Positions 15,559-26,310 of a stretch of DNA of 29,049 bases are shown here, one piece after another. The stretch is taken from IMG/VR virus record IMGVR_UViG_3300048625_000072, positions 1-29,049 of that record; one strand, given 5' to 3'. The stretch's first letter is position 1; every line of letters begins with the position of its first letter. This DNA comes from a virus. Made by a program: the position numbers and the translations under genes. Below the pieces are notes generated by a model. It saw only the letters and a program-made list of their open reading frames with translations, did not search any database and was not told the origin of the DNA.

Positions 15559-15962
15559 AAATTGAGATGACTGGCTCTGGAACTATTGGGCCTATTCTTC
15601 CCAACTGGACTGTAACAGAAAATGCTACACCAGTAATGATTGGTGAGTATGCTTCTGGGGCTGGTGCTGTATCATTTTCCGCAGTGGCTAAAGACGATTC
15701 TTTATTCCTTGCTAATAATAATGTTGTAACAACATACACAGATTTTGCTAAAGACCTTGGAAGTGTTAGTGGTGTTGTTAAATCTATTTCTCAATCTGCT
15801 GGGACTATTAACGTAACGCATGTCAACAAGCTTTCTTTATTTGATGCTGATTATAATATTCCATATTTGAATTCTGGTAATCTCTGGACTGCTGTAGACT
15901 TGTTAACACAACTTACTGGAACAAAGCGCATTAGTATTGCGCCTTTTGAGGAGATTATTTAA
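15549..15962 (+). CDS. Small tail-tip protein
   Basis: This 137-residue, beta-rich protein starts inside the end of the previous gene (10-base overlap; AGAGG at 15537-15541 is the probable ribosome site). It begins MALEIEMTGSGTIGPILPNW, and its centre reads GEYASGAGAVSFSA followed by a DDSLFLANN turn. It ends in a helix (LWTAVDLLTQLTG). It resembles a first domain of tail hub proteins, so it may be a separate subunit of the hub with the next gene product. The stop overlaps the following ATG (TAATG). The function is inferred from position only. Confidence 0.55.
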   Translation: MALEIEMTGSGTIGPILPNWTVTENATPVMIGEYASGAGAVSFSAVAKDDSLFLANNNVVTTYTDFAKDLGSVSGVVKSISQSAGTINVTHVNKLSLFDADYNIPYLNSGNLWTAVDLLTQLTGTKRISIAPFEEII

Positions 15963-18900
15963 TGCCTAATGTTGGTTTTGGTGCTAAATCAACAGCAACA
16001 ACTTCCTTTACTGGTGCTGGAATTTATACACCTATTGGTATTGGTGCTCGTCGCCTCGCGGCTAATGGTCTTGGACCTCAGATTATTACTAATGTTTATG
16101 GTTACCTTAAGGGTAAAGGTGGAACCTGTGTTGGCACACTATATGTTGGAAGTTCATCACTTGCTGGGGTGAGTCTTCCAGCGGCGGCTGATGCATCTGT
16201 TGGTACAGGTTATTTAAAAACTTCTGACTGGTATATTGCTAATGGAACTACAGCAAACTATGGTTTTAATCGAACTAGTGGAGCTTCTTTTTATTTTGCT
16301 CGTGGTGGTAGTGGAACTACGTATGATACTTCTGGTGGTTCATGGACTGGTACGGCTGCTGGTGCATATACTTATGTTCAAGCACCGAATGCTCCGGGTA
16401 ATCTTAAGATTACGTCAACAATCATGGGCCAAGCTAGTGTTTCATGGAACCATGCTGGAACTGGAACTCCCCTAGTTACTGGTGACAATGGTGGAACAGT
16501 TGTAACTGGTTCCCGTTTGCAATATTCTCTTGTTGAAACTTTTGGTAGTGGTGTTACTACAGTTGAACTTTCTGGTATTGGAACAGTAACTGCAAGTATT
16601 ACTGGGCTTACTCCGGGTGCTACATATTTTTTCCGTGTTGCTTCTAAGAATGCTGTAACAACAGCAGCTAGTACAACATCTGTTTGGTCATCAACTAAAT
16701 CAGTGTTTGTTATGGTTGATGCCGCTACAGCCTATGAGACGTTGCACCCTTCACGTAATGCTGTAGCTACTTTACAGAATGGAACCTTCTGGTCACTCAC
16801 TGGTCATGGCGTTGGGTTTGACCATGATGGAAATATTCTTCAAGCAAGTGAATGCCAGTACACATACAATTATTATGATAGTCAAACTGCTAAATACATG
16901 ACACAATCTGGTATTGCTGAATATAATATTCTTCGCATCAGCGATATTATTTCAGATATTCCAAGTAACTATACTGGTCGGCCTCTTGACCCGTTTATTG
17001 TTTACCCATCATTCTTTGATTCGGATGTTATGTATGCAAATAATATCCAGTATGGTTCTTTCTTGCCTCGTCGCGTTAATGATACATACAATAGCGTTTA
17101 CCGTATGGCTTATAAGACACGTCTTTGGTATCCAGATGCCAATGATTGGCTATCTACTCGTAACTATTACAAGCATGAAGTTTCTTGGAAGGGCCTTCCG
17201 GAAGATAACTACCTGCACACTGGTCAGCAATATTATTACAGCATTGATAATGCTACAAAGAATCTTTACATTGCAGTTCAATACATTGATGCTTCGGGTG
17301 CTTTAAACTCTGCCGAATCTACAGTATCGTATGCGAGTTTAGGTATTACTGGTCCAGAAGAATTTAATGTATATGTTGAATATACTTTTAATGCTGCACT
17401 TCAATATGTTTTGCGTGTATCAATTTGTCCAAGCAATAACATAACAGATTTTGTTACAGCAACAGTTACATATACAACTAAGCGTGCAGATATTTATAAT
17501 TCACCAGTTGATATTGCTGGCGTTGCTCGCTCAATGTATATTACACATACGACATATCAAGATGCTATCCCGCCCTATAACTGGGAGCTTGAAAATGTCG
17601 GTTATGTTACGGATAAGTTAACTTATGCTCAGGGAAAGATTAGTCCCGCTCCGGGACCTGCTATTGGTGTGAACATGAATGGTTGGGAGTATCTTCAAGA
17701 TGCTGCTTCATCATCAAATATGGAGTTGTCTCTTAAAGGTGACAAAATTAATGTTCGCTATTCTGGTGTTAATGAAATTGATTTAAGCAATATTGTTCCA
17801 TCTTTCTCTATAACACCTACTACTACATTTACAGGTAAGAGCATTGAGGTTGGATATAACAATGCTTCAACCATTAGTTCATCTGAACTTGTACTTCCAA
17901 CTGCATCATCACAGTTAAGTACGGGTGAACTCTCAACTCAAGCCCTTCCGGCTGCACCATTTACATCTATCTCATCATCGAATTATCGCCCCGGTGAAAT
18001 GTATAATGCTTTCTTTGATAAAAACCAAAGCTTTAGTGTTAAGGTTGGTGAGGTTTTAAGTAAGACTGTTAAAACAAATAACTATCCTTTATTCCTGGCG
18101 CAGCCTACTCGTGTTGTTTCAATCACAGACCCAACAACTGGTAAGGTTTTATTTAGTAGTGCGAAAGATTTGTATAGTCAATATTCCGTATCGGATAGCG
18201 TCGGTCATCTACTTGGTGCATATGCTTTTGAAGCTAATGGCGGAAAAGTTGAAGTAGCTATTAACCCAGATATTCCTAACGCTATTGATATTACATTTAC
18301 TGGACCAGAAAAAGAAATCCCATCATATACTGGACCATATAGTCTAAGCATTAATGATGGCAAGACCTCATGGGCTTCTCTTTCAATTGTTGGTTATGGT
18401 TTGAAAACTGAACCACAAAAGATTAACATTCTTACTGGTTCAACTGAAAGTAAAACTCCGCAGGATATTGCTCGCACGGTCGTTAACCCATTCGTTGATA
18501 CACTTGAGCGTGCGTATGACCGTGGTGCTTGGGCTGCCATTGATGCTGCTGGTCCTCGTGTTTCAATTAGTGGTTCTATTCCTACTACATCTTTGCCAGA
18601 TAATGGTTTTGGTGTAACACCGGGTTCTGTAATTCAATACAATAAAAATACTTACCGTATCAATGACATTACTATTGGTGCTGTGCAGACATCGTTTAAC
18701 GCTACACGCTATGTTACTGTTAGTGATTTTGATAATGCATGGAAATATAATGGTTCTCCTAGAACTGTTGGATTCCATGATGGTGTCTGGGATGGCAGTG
18801 ATGTTCAGGATGAAATTCTTTTAACATACTATGGAACTGATGGTATTGGAAGTATCATTATGGGTATTGATAGCACTGGTGAAATTGATGCTGTAACCAA

Positions 18901-19051
18901 TCCGTATTTCTTCTTCAATATTAATGGTGCTTCTAGCAATATGAAATTACTATTTGATGATGACGGTGTGCCATATTATGATTTTATTACTGCCGGAGAA
19001 CAAGCAACTTTGCTATACTTAGATACAGACTTCAGCCCCTACTATGTGTAA
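15962..19051 (+). CDS. Large minor tail protein with fibronectin type III domain
   Basis: This 1029-residue protein is probably the tail-tip hub or central fibre. Residues ~1-140 form a Gly/Thr/Ala-rich beta region. Residues ~142-250 are a fibronectin type III domain, opening APNAPGNLKITSTIMGQASV and SWNHAG and closing ITGLTPGATYFFRVASKNAV. The middle (250-620) is aromatic-rich and looks like a carbohydrate-binding jelly roll (SWKGLPEDNYLHTGQQYYYS). The C-terminal third includes AQPTRVVSITDPTTGKV and a helix QDIARTVVNPFVDTLERAYD, like hub proteins. It is coupled to the previous gene by TAATG. A fresh -10 box follows immediately after the stop. Confidence 0.7.
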   Translation: MPNVGFGAKSTATTSFTGAGIYTPIGIGARRLAANGLGPQIITNVYGYLKGKGGTCVGTLYVGSSSLAGVSLPAAADASVGTGYLKTSDWYIANGTTANYGFNRTSGASFYFARGGSGTTYDTSGGSWTGTAAGAYTYVQAPNAPGNLKITSTIMGQASVSWNHAGTGTPLVTGDNGGTVVTGSRLQYSLVETFGSGVTTVELSGIGTVTASITGLTPGATYFFRVASKNAVTTAASTTSVWSSTKSVFVMVDAATAYETLHPSRNAVATLQNGTFWSLTGHGVGFDHDGNILQASECQYTYNYYDSQTAKYMTQSGIAEYNILRISDIISDIPSNYTGRPLDPFIVYPSFFDSDVMYANNIQYGSFLPRRVNDTYNSVYRMAYKTRLWYPDANDWLSTRNYYKHEVSWKGLPEDNYLHTGQQYYYSIDNATKNLYIAVQYIDASGALNSAESTVSYASLGITGPEEFNVYVEYTFNAALQYVLRVSICPSNNITDFVTATVTYTTKRADIYNSPVDIAGVARSMYITHTTYQDAIPPYNWELENVGYVTDKLTYAQGKISPAPGPAIGVNMNGWEYLQDAASSSNMELSLKGDKINVRYSGVNEIDLSNIVPSFSITPTTTFTGKSIEVGYNNASTISSSELVLPTASSQLSTGELSTQALPAAPFTSISSSNYRPGEMYNAFFDKNQSFSVKVGEVLSKTVKTNNYPLFLAQPTRVVSITDPTTGKVLFSSAKDLYSQYSVSDSVGHLLGAYAFEANGGKVEVAINPDIPNAIDITFTGPEKEIPSYTGPYSLSINDGKTSWASLSIVGYGLKTEPQKINILTGSTESKTPQDIARTVVNPFVDTLERAYDRGAWAAIDAAGPRVSISGSIPTTSLPDNGFGVTPGSVIQYNKNTYRINDITIGAVQTSFNATRYVTVSDFDNAWKYNGSPRTVGFHDGVWDGSDVQDEILLTYYGTDGIGSIIMGIDSTGEIDAVTNPYFFFNINGASSNMKLLFDDDGVPYYDFITAGEQATLLYLDTDFSPYYV

Positions 19052-19063
19052 TAGGATTGTATT
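19052..19063 (+). promoter_or_regulatory. -10 box before the first fibre gene
   Basis: TAGGAT at 19052-19057 overlaps the last base of the previous gene's vicinity and is followed by 6 nt to ATG 19064. AGGA in the same bases could instead be a Shine-Dalgarno, so this site is ambiguous between a leaderless promoter and a ribosome site. Confidence 0.4.
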
Positions 19064-20179
19064 ATGACTCAACCTTCAGCTCAACGGTTTATTATGGAAA
19101 ACCGCTTCCTAGCTAATAACACAACAATCAATAATAGTATTGATAACGAAATACAAAACCGTCAAACCGGTGATTCTACTACGCTAGCTGATTCTAAAAC
19201 ATATACTGATAGCGCAAATGCCGGAAACATGGCTATTCTAGTATCAAGTTCTGGTACTCGAAACTATGTACTTAATGGTGGTTTTGATATTTGGCAACGT
19301 GGAACAACATTCACCGGTACTGGTGGTTTTGGTCCAGACCGTTGGTATGTTCAGCCAACATCTTCTTCAACTTGGTCACAGGACCCAGTTTTGGTAATGC
19401 CAGATTCTCCTTATTCTTTGAAGATGACTGCGGGTGCTTCTGGTGCCCAGTTTTATGCATATCAAATTATTGAAACATTGAATGTTACTCCGCTTATTGG
19501 CAATAATGTTATGTTGAGTGCTTATGTTTCATGTTCGATTAATGCTACAGTTCGTGTTGGTATTGAATGGTCTTCAACAGTTGATGCTGGTATGGGTGCT
19601 ACTTGGACTATGGCTAACTCAGATACGATTGTTGCTACTAGTGCATATTATCAACGTGTATATGTTGATGTTCCTATTCCGTTGACTGCTAGGTCTTTAC
19701 GTATTGTTATTTCTACAGATAGTGTTATGACAGTTGGTTCAACATTTAATATTGCTGATGTTCAAATTGAAAATGGTTTGACTCTTCCAACTAATTTCCA
19801 CCGCCAGAATGAATCTTACCAAACTGAACTTGCAGCTTGCCGTCGATACTATTATCGAACACCTGTTCCAGCAGTTGGTCATCCTTGGACTATGGGGTAT
19901 AACACTACAACTCTTTTGTCTACACATTTCTTGACGTTCCCTGTTCCTATGCGTATTGCTCCAGTTGCACTTGAGCAGAGTGGTACTGCTGCGCACTTTG
20001 CAATTACTAATACTGCTGGTGCTGCTGTTGCTTGTACTGCCGTGCCGACACATGTAAGTGCAAGTACTCGTGGCGCTCGCATTGCAACAACTGTTACTAC
20101 CGCTGTTGTCGCAGGTCAGGGAACAATGCTTCTTGCAAACAATATTGCTGGCTATCTTGGATGGAGTGCAGAACTGTGA
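19064..20179 (+). CDS. Tail fibre/receptor-binding protein with carbohydrate-binding-like domain
   Basis: This 371-residue protein has an N-terminal polar helix (residues 1-55: NNTTINNSIDNEIQNRQTGD and ADSKTYTDSANAG), likely a trimeric stalk. A jelly-roll domain then opens NYVLNGGFDIWQRGTTF (residues 67-83) and GPDRWYV (90-96). The NGGFDIWQRG...DRW signature is common in phage tail fibres and resembles carbohydrate-binding modules. Residues ~255-371 form a small C-terminal beta domain. It is the first of three fibre genes. Its TGA overlaps a GTG start for a 42-residue protein. Confidence 0.72.
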   Translation: MTQPSAQRFIMENRFLANNTTINNSIDNEIQNRQTGDSTTLADSKTYTDSANAGNMAILVSSSGTRNYVLNGGFDIWQRGTTFTGTGGFGPDRWYVQPTSSSTWSQDPVLVMPDSPYSLKMTAGASGAQFYAYQIIETLNVTPLIGNNVMLSAYVSCSINATVRVGIEWSSTVDAGMGATWTMANSDTIVATSAYYQRVYVDVPIPLTARSLRIVISTDSVMTVGSTFNIADVQIENGLTLPTNFHRQNESYQTELAACRRYYYRTPVPAVGHPWTMGYNTTTLLSTHFLTFPVPMRIAPVALEQSGTAAHFAITNTAGAAVACTAVPTHVSASTRGARIATTVTTAVVAGQGTMLLANNIAGYLGWSAEL

Positions 20180-20304
20180 CCCTCAATAATGTTATTGCTG
20201 TTGGTGATGACCAGAAGTGGAAGGCTGAAGTTGAACGTCAGTTGAAAGAACTTCAAACCGCTGTGACTATTCTTAATAATCAACTTAATGCTCGGAGCCG
20301 TTAA
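20176..20304 (+). CDS. 42-residue coiled-coil protein
   Basis: GTG at 20176 overlaps the TGA of the fibre gene (GTGA) and reads 42 codons to a TAA that overlaps the next ATG (TAATG). The product opens MTLNNVIAVGDDQKWKAEVE and continues with a heptad-like helix (RQLKELQTAVTILNNQL). This looks like a short trimerising or dimerising coiled coil. The frame is open further upstream, but that part is Cys-rich, out of frame with the fibre gene and has no start context, so it is a shadow. It may be a fibre-associated chaperone or adaptor; the function is unknown. Confidence 0.6.
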   Translation: MTLNNVIAVGDDQKWKAEVERQLKELQTAVTILNNQLNARSR

Positions 20305-21158
20305 TGCCTAATACTAAAAAATATAGCATCTACTATGCCGATGGTGAAACACCACTATCGATTGCCACTATCACGGCACAGCAGGCAACATCTGTTGATA
20401 ATGCTATTGATAGTTTGAATCAATATGCTGGTCGAGTTGTTGAAGACAACAATGAACGTGATACTTTGTTTACTTCTCCAGCTCAGGGAAATACTGTTTT
20501 CCGCAATGATACTGGTAACGTTGAACGTTATTATGATGTGTATGATGTTAACAGTAATCCGTCTGGAAAGTCTCCAGCTGGATGGTATCCTGAACCACAA
20601 GTTTTGAATCCAATTATTCCCGCTACTGCTTCTGTTACTGGCTCACAAATTGAAATTAAAGATGATGGAACTATCCTCTTTAATGGTATGACCAGCTGTA
20701 CGCTTATGTCAGTATTTAGCAAAGCTTTTAACCATTACCGTATCGAATTTAATTTTACTTCTACTACTGCATCTACACAGATTAAATATAATTTAAATAC
20801 TGGTGGAGCTGATTATGTTACTGCAACACATCAGCAAATTAATAATGAACTTGTTGTTACTGGTGCTGCTACTGGAACAAACACATATACTTATACTAAT
20901 ACGGGTACTTATGGAATTCTTGCTCGCTCTATTGGTGCTGGTGGATGCTCAGGTTACATGAACCTCTACAATCCTTATACCGCACAAGATACTTCGTTGC
21001 CATCTGTATCTAAATATGGCGTATCTAATTCAATGAGTCGCACAACTCAGGGATATTACAGCACATACATTTCAGCTACTAGCTCGTATGAAAGCATCAG
21101 CATCCTCCCAGTTACTGGAACGGTTACTGGAACCATGCGCATTTACGGATTTAATTAA
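20304..21158 (+). CDS. Second tail fibre protein
   Basis: This 284-residue protein has an N-terminal region that reads as fibre attachment (YADGETPLSIATITAQQATS, then FTSPAQGNTVFRNDTGNVE and SPAGWYPEPQ). A C-terminal domain of ~160 residues begins near GSQIEIKDDGTILFNG. Its end resembles the end of the large collagen-like fibre at 21762. Both have an NPY(T/S)A segment, then a long aromatic beta region, and close on GTMRIYGFN here and [10 protein letters not shown] there. The start overlaps the previous TAA. It is followed after 8 bases by a small gene with a KLGLT motif, and the same pairing recurs after the collagen-like fibre. Confidence 0.7.
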   Translation: MPNTKKYSIYYADGETPLSIATITAQQATSVDNAIDSLNQYAGRVVEDNNERDTLFTSPAQGNTVFRNDTGNVERYYDVYDVNSNPSGKSPAGWYPEPQVLNPIIPATASVTGSQIEIKDDGTILFNGMTSCTLMSVFSKAFNHYRIEFNFTSTTASTQIKYNLNTGGADYVTATHQQINNELVVTGAATGTNTYTYTNTGTYGILARSIGAGGCSGYMNLYNPYTAQDTSLPSVSKYGVSNSMSRTTQGYYSTYISATSSYESISILPVTGTVTGTMRIYGFN

Positions 21159-21166
21159 GGATTAAA

Positions 21167-21415
21167 ATGACTATCTCTCTTGATGACCACGAAGATTATG
21201 TTGACATTACCCCAGATGGTAGTGTTACCCGTATTTTTAAAAATGTTAATCCTGTAGAGGATGATGTTCGCTCTAAAGAAGCAGCAGACTTTCTCGCCTA
21301 TGAGGATTTTATTTTGCGCAAACCTAAACTCATGGATTCAGGCATCGAGAAACTCATTAAGCTTGGCCTAACTAAGGATGAGGTTATGGCTTTGCTTGGA
21401 ACATATAGCGCATAG
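21167..21415 (+). CDS. 82-residue fibre-associated protein with KLGLTxDE motif
   Basis: This small acidic protein follows the second fibre gene, with an AAGGA Shine-Dalgarno just upstream of ATG 21167. Its N-terminal part is polar (HEDYVDITPDGSVTRIFKNV). The C-terminal 23 residues hold LIKLGLTKDEVMALLG, which matches [16 protein letters not shown] at the end of the 48-residue protein at 24758. That helix-turn-helix-like hairpin looks like a small binding motif. Both proteins follow a fibre with related C-terminal ends, so a role in fibre folding or attachment is plausible but unproven. Confidence 0.65.
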   Translation: MTISLDDHEDYVDITPDGSVTRIFKNVNPVEDDVRSKEAADFLAYEDFILRKPKLMDSGIEKLIKLGLTKDEVMALLGTYSA

Positions 21416-21423
21416 CGTGCTGG

Positions 21424-21465
21424 TATACTAGATATAAACCTATACTTAGCAGAGACTTATTAACC
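21424..21465 (+). promoter_or_regulatory. Possible promoter before the small membrane protein gene
   Basis: TATACT occurs at 21424-21429 and again at 21441-21446 in a 50-base gap. Either would act as a -10 box. No Shine-Dalgarno is clear before ATG 21466 and the predicted leader would be 13-30 nt, so this is weaker than the TAGAAT sites. Confidence 0.35.
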
Positions 21466-21750
21466 ATGTCAGACTTGAACCAGCCAACAGACCTTAGCAT
21501 TGCTGTTTCTGTTGGTCGTATTGAGGAAATGATTAAGTCTTTGTTTGAACAGAACAAGGAGCAATCGTTGTCTATGCGCGACCTTGATATGCGTGTTCGT
21601 GACCTTGAACAAGCCATCCAGCGCATTGAAGCTAAGCAAGTTCCCAAGCAACCTTGGTATGCAATTGTTGGTGGAGTTGTTGGAATCATCACTGGCGTTG
21701 GTTCTTTGATTGCTCTGCTCACGATTCTTAGCAACATCAATACACCGTAG
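21466..21750 (+). CDS. Small coiled-coil protein with one C-terminal membrane segment
   Basis: This 94-residue protein has an N-terminal helical part with heptad character ([17 protein letters not shown], then [20 protein letters not shown]). A single hydrophobic segment follows at residues ~64-89 ([20 protein letters not shown], then ALLTIL). There is no signal-peptide cleavage site. The coiled coil plus one membrane helix fits either a second holin/antiholin-like or spanin-like lysis protein, or a membrane anchor of unknown role. It is placed inside the fibre region, away from the endolysin, so lysis is only a suggestion. Confidence 0.6.
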   Translation: MSDLNQPTDLSIAVSVGRIEEMIKSLFEQNKEQSLSMRDLDMRVRDLEQAIQRIEAKQVPKQPWYAIVGGVVGIITGVGSLIALLTILSNINTP

Positions 21751-21761
21751 GGGGTAGCGCT

Positions 21762-24757
<2,996 letters not shown>

Positions 24758-24761
<4 letters not shown>

Positions 24762-24904
24762 TAGATGAATCACCTGAGCCGATTAAGCTTCCATCTCCTG
24801 ATGAGATTATGGCAGAACGCATGATACTTATTGCATCTGCTCAAGCTAAATTAGAAAAGCTTGGTCTTACTGTTGATGAAGCAAAAGCTGTAATTGGCAT
24901 TTAA
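24758..24904 (+). CDS. 48-residue fibre-associated protein with KLGLTxDE motif
   Basis: ATG 24758 overlaps the stop of the collagen-like fibre (ATGA) and reads 48 codons to TAA at 24902-24904. The protein begins [20 protein letters not shown] and ends in [16 protein letters not shown]. That C-terminal motif is shared with the 82-residue protein after the second fibre. The overlap implies translational coupling and roughly matched amounts with the fibre. It is short enough to be missed by length-filtered gene finders. It could assist fibre folding; no known function. Confidence 0.65.
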
Positions 24905-24936
24905 TATATGGTAAGCTTGATTCCAATTGTTCCAAA

Positions 24937-24951
24937 TGGAGGAGGGCAACT
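24937..24951 (+). promoter_or_regulatory. Unusually strong ribosome binding site of the phosphoesterase gene
   Basis: GGAGGAGGG at 24938-24946 is six bases or so before ATG 24952. It is the strongest Shine-Dalgarno in the window, and its TGGAGGAGG (24937-24945) is perfectly complementary to the loop of the candidate RNA at 5289-5297. Confidence 0.7.
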
Positions 24952-26073
24952 ATGCCTAAGCACGAAGAACTATTCGACATCGCAGCATTCCAATCTGACC
25001 TTGCTGACATCAGCATTCCCTCGCGTGAGGTAGCTGCTCGTTGGGGTACGGGAAAAACTTTCATCGCCAAGCATCGTCAGCTTATGATGCAAGAAAGCAG
25101 CACCCCGGTAAACGAAGGCAACGGTCCACTCTGGAATCCGATAACAAACGCCAAGCCTACAATCGTGAAGTCAAATACTGCAACCCCGTTGACGAAGAGC
25201 GATTGGAAAACAGCAGTAATCTTTCCCGACCCTCAGATTGGTTTCCGCCAGTTTGATGACGGTTCGCTTGACCCATTCCATGATGAGTATGCTATGGATG
25301 TTGCGTTGCAGGTTCTTGCCTTCGAGCAGGAGCAGAATGGTGTTGACCAAGTAGTTAACCTTGGTGACTTCCTTGACCTTCCATCGCAGGGGCGCTTCGC
25401 TCAAGAAGCCACGTTTGCTAACACTACTCAGCTTGCTATTGATGCTGGTCACTTGTTCCTTGCCCAGCAGCGAGCCACTGCACCCAATGCAGATGTTGTT
25501 CTTATCGAGGGTAACCATGACCGTCGCTTGCAAAACTTTGTTGAGATTAATGCTTTGGCTGCGTTTGGGTTAAAGCGTGCGCAAGCTCCCGACTCTTTGC
25601 CTGTCATGTCGCTGCCTTTCTTGCTTCGTCTTGATGAGTTGAATGTTACATACATTGACTCATATCCTGCCGGCAAGCATTGGATTGCTGACAACTTGCG
25701 CGCTATTCACGGCAACAAGGTTCGCTCTAACGGTTCGACAGCTGCTGCTTACACAAATGACATGCCTCACATCTCTACCGTGTTCGGTCACACACACCGC
25801 CTTGAAATCCAATCTAAGACCACTTGGGACCGTGTTGGTAAGATTAGGTCAATGGCTATCTCTCCGGGCTGTCTATGCCGCGTAGACGGAGCTGTGCCTA
25901 GTGTTCATGGTTCTATTGGTGTTGATGGTCGCCCAGCTGTAGAGTATGAGAACTGGCAGCAGGGTGTAGCGGTTATCAAGTACAAAGATTCAGGCGAGTT
26001 CTTTGTTGACCTCGTGCAGATTGATGATGGTCGCACGGTTTATCAGGGTAAAGAGTTTAAAGCAAAAGTTTAG
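24952..26073 (+). CDS. Calcineurin-like metallophosphoesterase with N-terminal HTH-like segment
   Basis: This 373-residue protein carries most of the metallophosphoesterase signature: D93-P-Q95, G138-D139-F-L-D142, G187-N188-H189-D190, H253-G254, and G279-H280-T-H282. The first motif is DxQ instead of the usual DxH, so one metal ligand differs. Before this domain, residues ~20-45 (SIPSREVAARWGTGKTFIAK) look like a helix-turn-helix, suggesting nucleic-acid binding. It would hydrolyse phosphate esters; the substrate is unknown. It stands between fibre and endolysin genes, an unusual place for this enzyme. Translation starts at ATG 24952 behind GGAGGAGG. Confidence 0.82.
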   Translation: MPKHEELFDIAAFQSDLADISIPSREVAARWGTGKTFIAKHRQLMMQESSTPVNEGNGPLWNPITNAKPTIVKSNTATPLTKSDWKTAVIFPDPQIGFRQFDDGSLDPFHDEYAMDVALQVLAFEQEQNGVDQVVNLGDFLDLPSQGRFAQEATFANTTQLAIDAGHLFLAQQRATAPNADVVLIEGNHDRRLQNFVEINALAAFGLKRAQAPDSLPVMSLPFLLRLDELNVTYIDSYPAGKHWIADNLRAIHGNKVRSNGSTAAAYTNDMPHISTVFGHTHRLEIQSKTTWDRVGKIRSMAISPGCLCRVDGAVPSVHGSIGVDGRPAVEYENWQQGVAVIKYKDSGEFFVDLVQIDDGRTVYQGKEFKAKV

Positions 26074-26077
26074 GGTT

Positions 26078-26125
26078 TAGAATCTGCTATCCTAGATATT
26101 CGGCCCTTAAATTTTTGGAGATAAA
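26078..26125 (+). promoter_or_regulatory. Possible promoter before the 27-residue gene
   Basis: TAGAAT at 26078-26083, overlapping region after the phosphoesterase stop, and TATCCT at 26088-26093 are both possible -10 boxes. GGAG at 26117-26120 is the ribosome site five bases before TTG 26126. Confidence 0.45.
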
Positions 26126-26209
26126 TTGAACGACTCTGTTGACTTCGCTGGTGGATATGCTTGCCCCGTAGACCCTATGGATGCTATGCAGTGCGACAGC
26201 TGTCAGTAA
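26126..26209 (+). CDS. 27-residue cysteine-containing protein
   Basis: TTG 26126, with GGAG five bases upstream, opens a 27-codon frame ending TAA at 26207-26209. The product begins MNDSVDFAGGYACPVDPMDA and ends with MQCDSCQ, so it has three cysteines including a terminal CxxC. It has its own possible promoter and lies just before a terminator, forming a compact unit. Size, start codon and lack of homologues known to me make this uncertain. It could be a tiny metal-binding protein or a leader-type peptide. Confidence 0.45.
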   Translation: MNDSVDFAGGYACPVDPMDAMQCDSCQ

Positions 26210-26246
26210 TATGTTAAACTAAATTTGCGATAATCTCGCTGGCCTT

Positions 26247-26272
26247 AAGCCCTCAGGAAACTGGGGGCTTTT
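26247..26272 (+). terminator. Rho-independent terminator before the endolysin
   Basis: Stem AAGCCCTCAG (26247-26256) pairs with CTGGGGGCTT (26261-26270), ten pairs with one G-U, closing on a GAAA tetraloop and running into TTTT (26269-26272). It separates the small gene from the lysis genes. Confidence 0.88.
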
Positions 26273-26280
26273 GTGCATGA

Positions 26281-26310
26281 TAAACTAGAATCCCAAACAA
26301 AGGAGATAAT
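26281..26310 (+). promoter_or_regulatory. Promoter and ribosome site of the endolysin gene
   Basis: TAAACT (26281-26286) overlaps TAGAAT (26286-26291), giving predicted RNA starts around 26293-26299. AGGAG at 26301-26305 is five bases before ATG 26311. The upstream terminator means this promoter is needed for lysis gene expression. Confidence 0.6.

Noticed and set aside
20032-20175. Cysteine-rich extension of the 42-residue protein
   Set aside because: This part is the fibre gene read in another frame. The credible start is GTG 20176 overlapping the fibre stop.
26195-26204. Perfect palindrome GACAGCTGTC
   Set aside because: It lies within the 27-residue gene and is a single short copy, not enough to call an operator.
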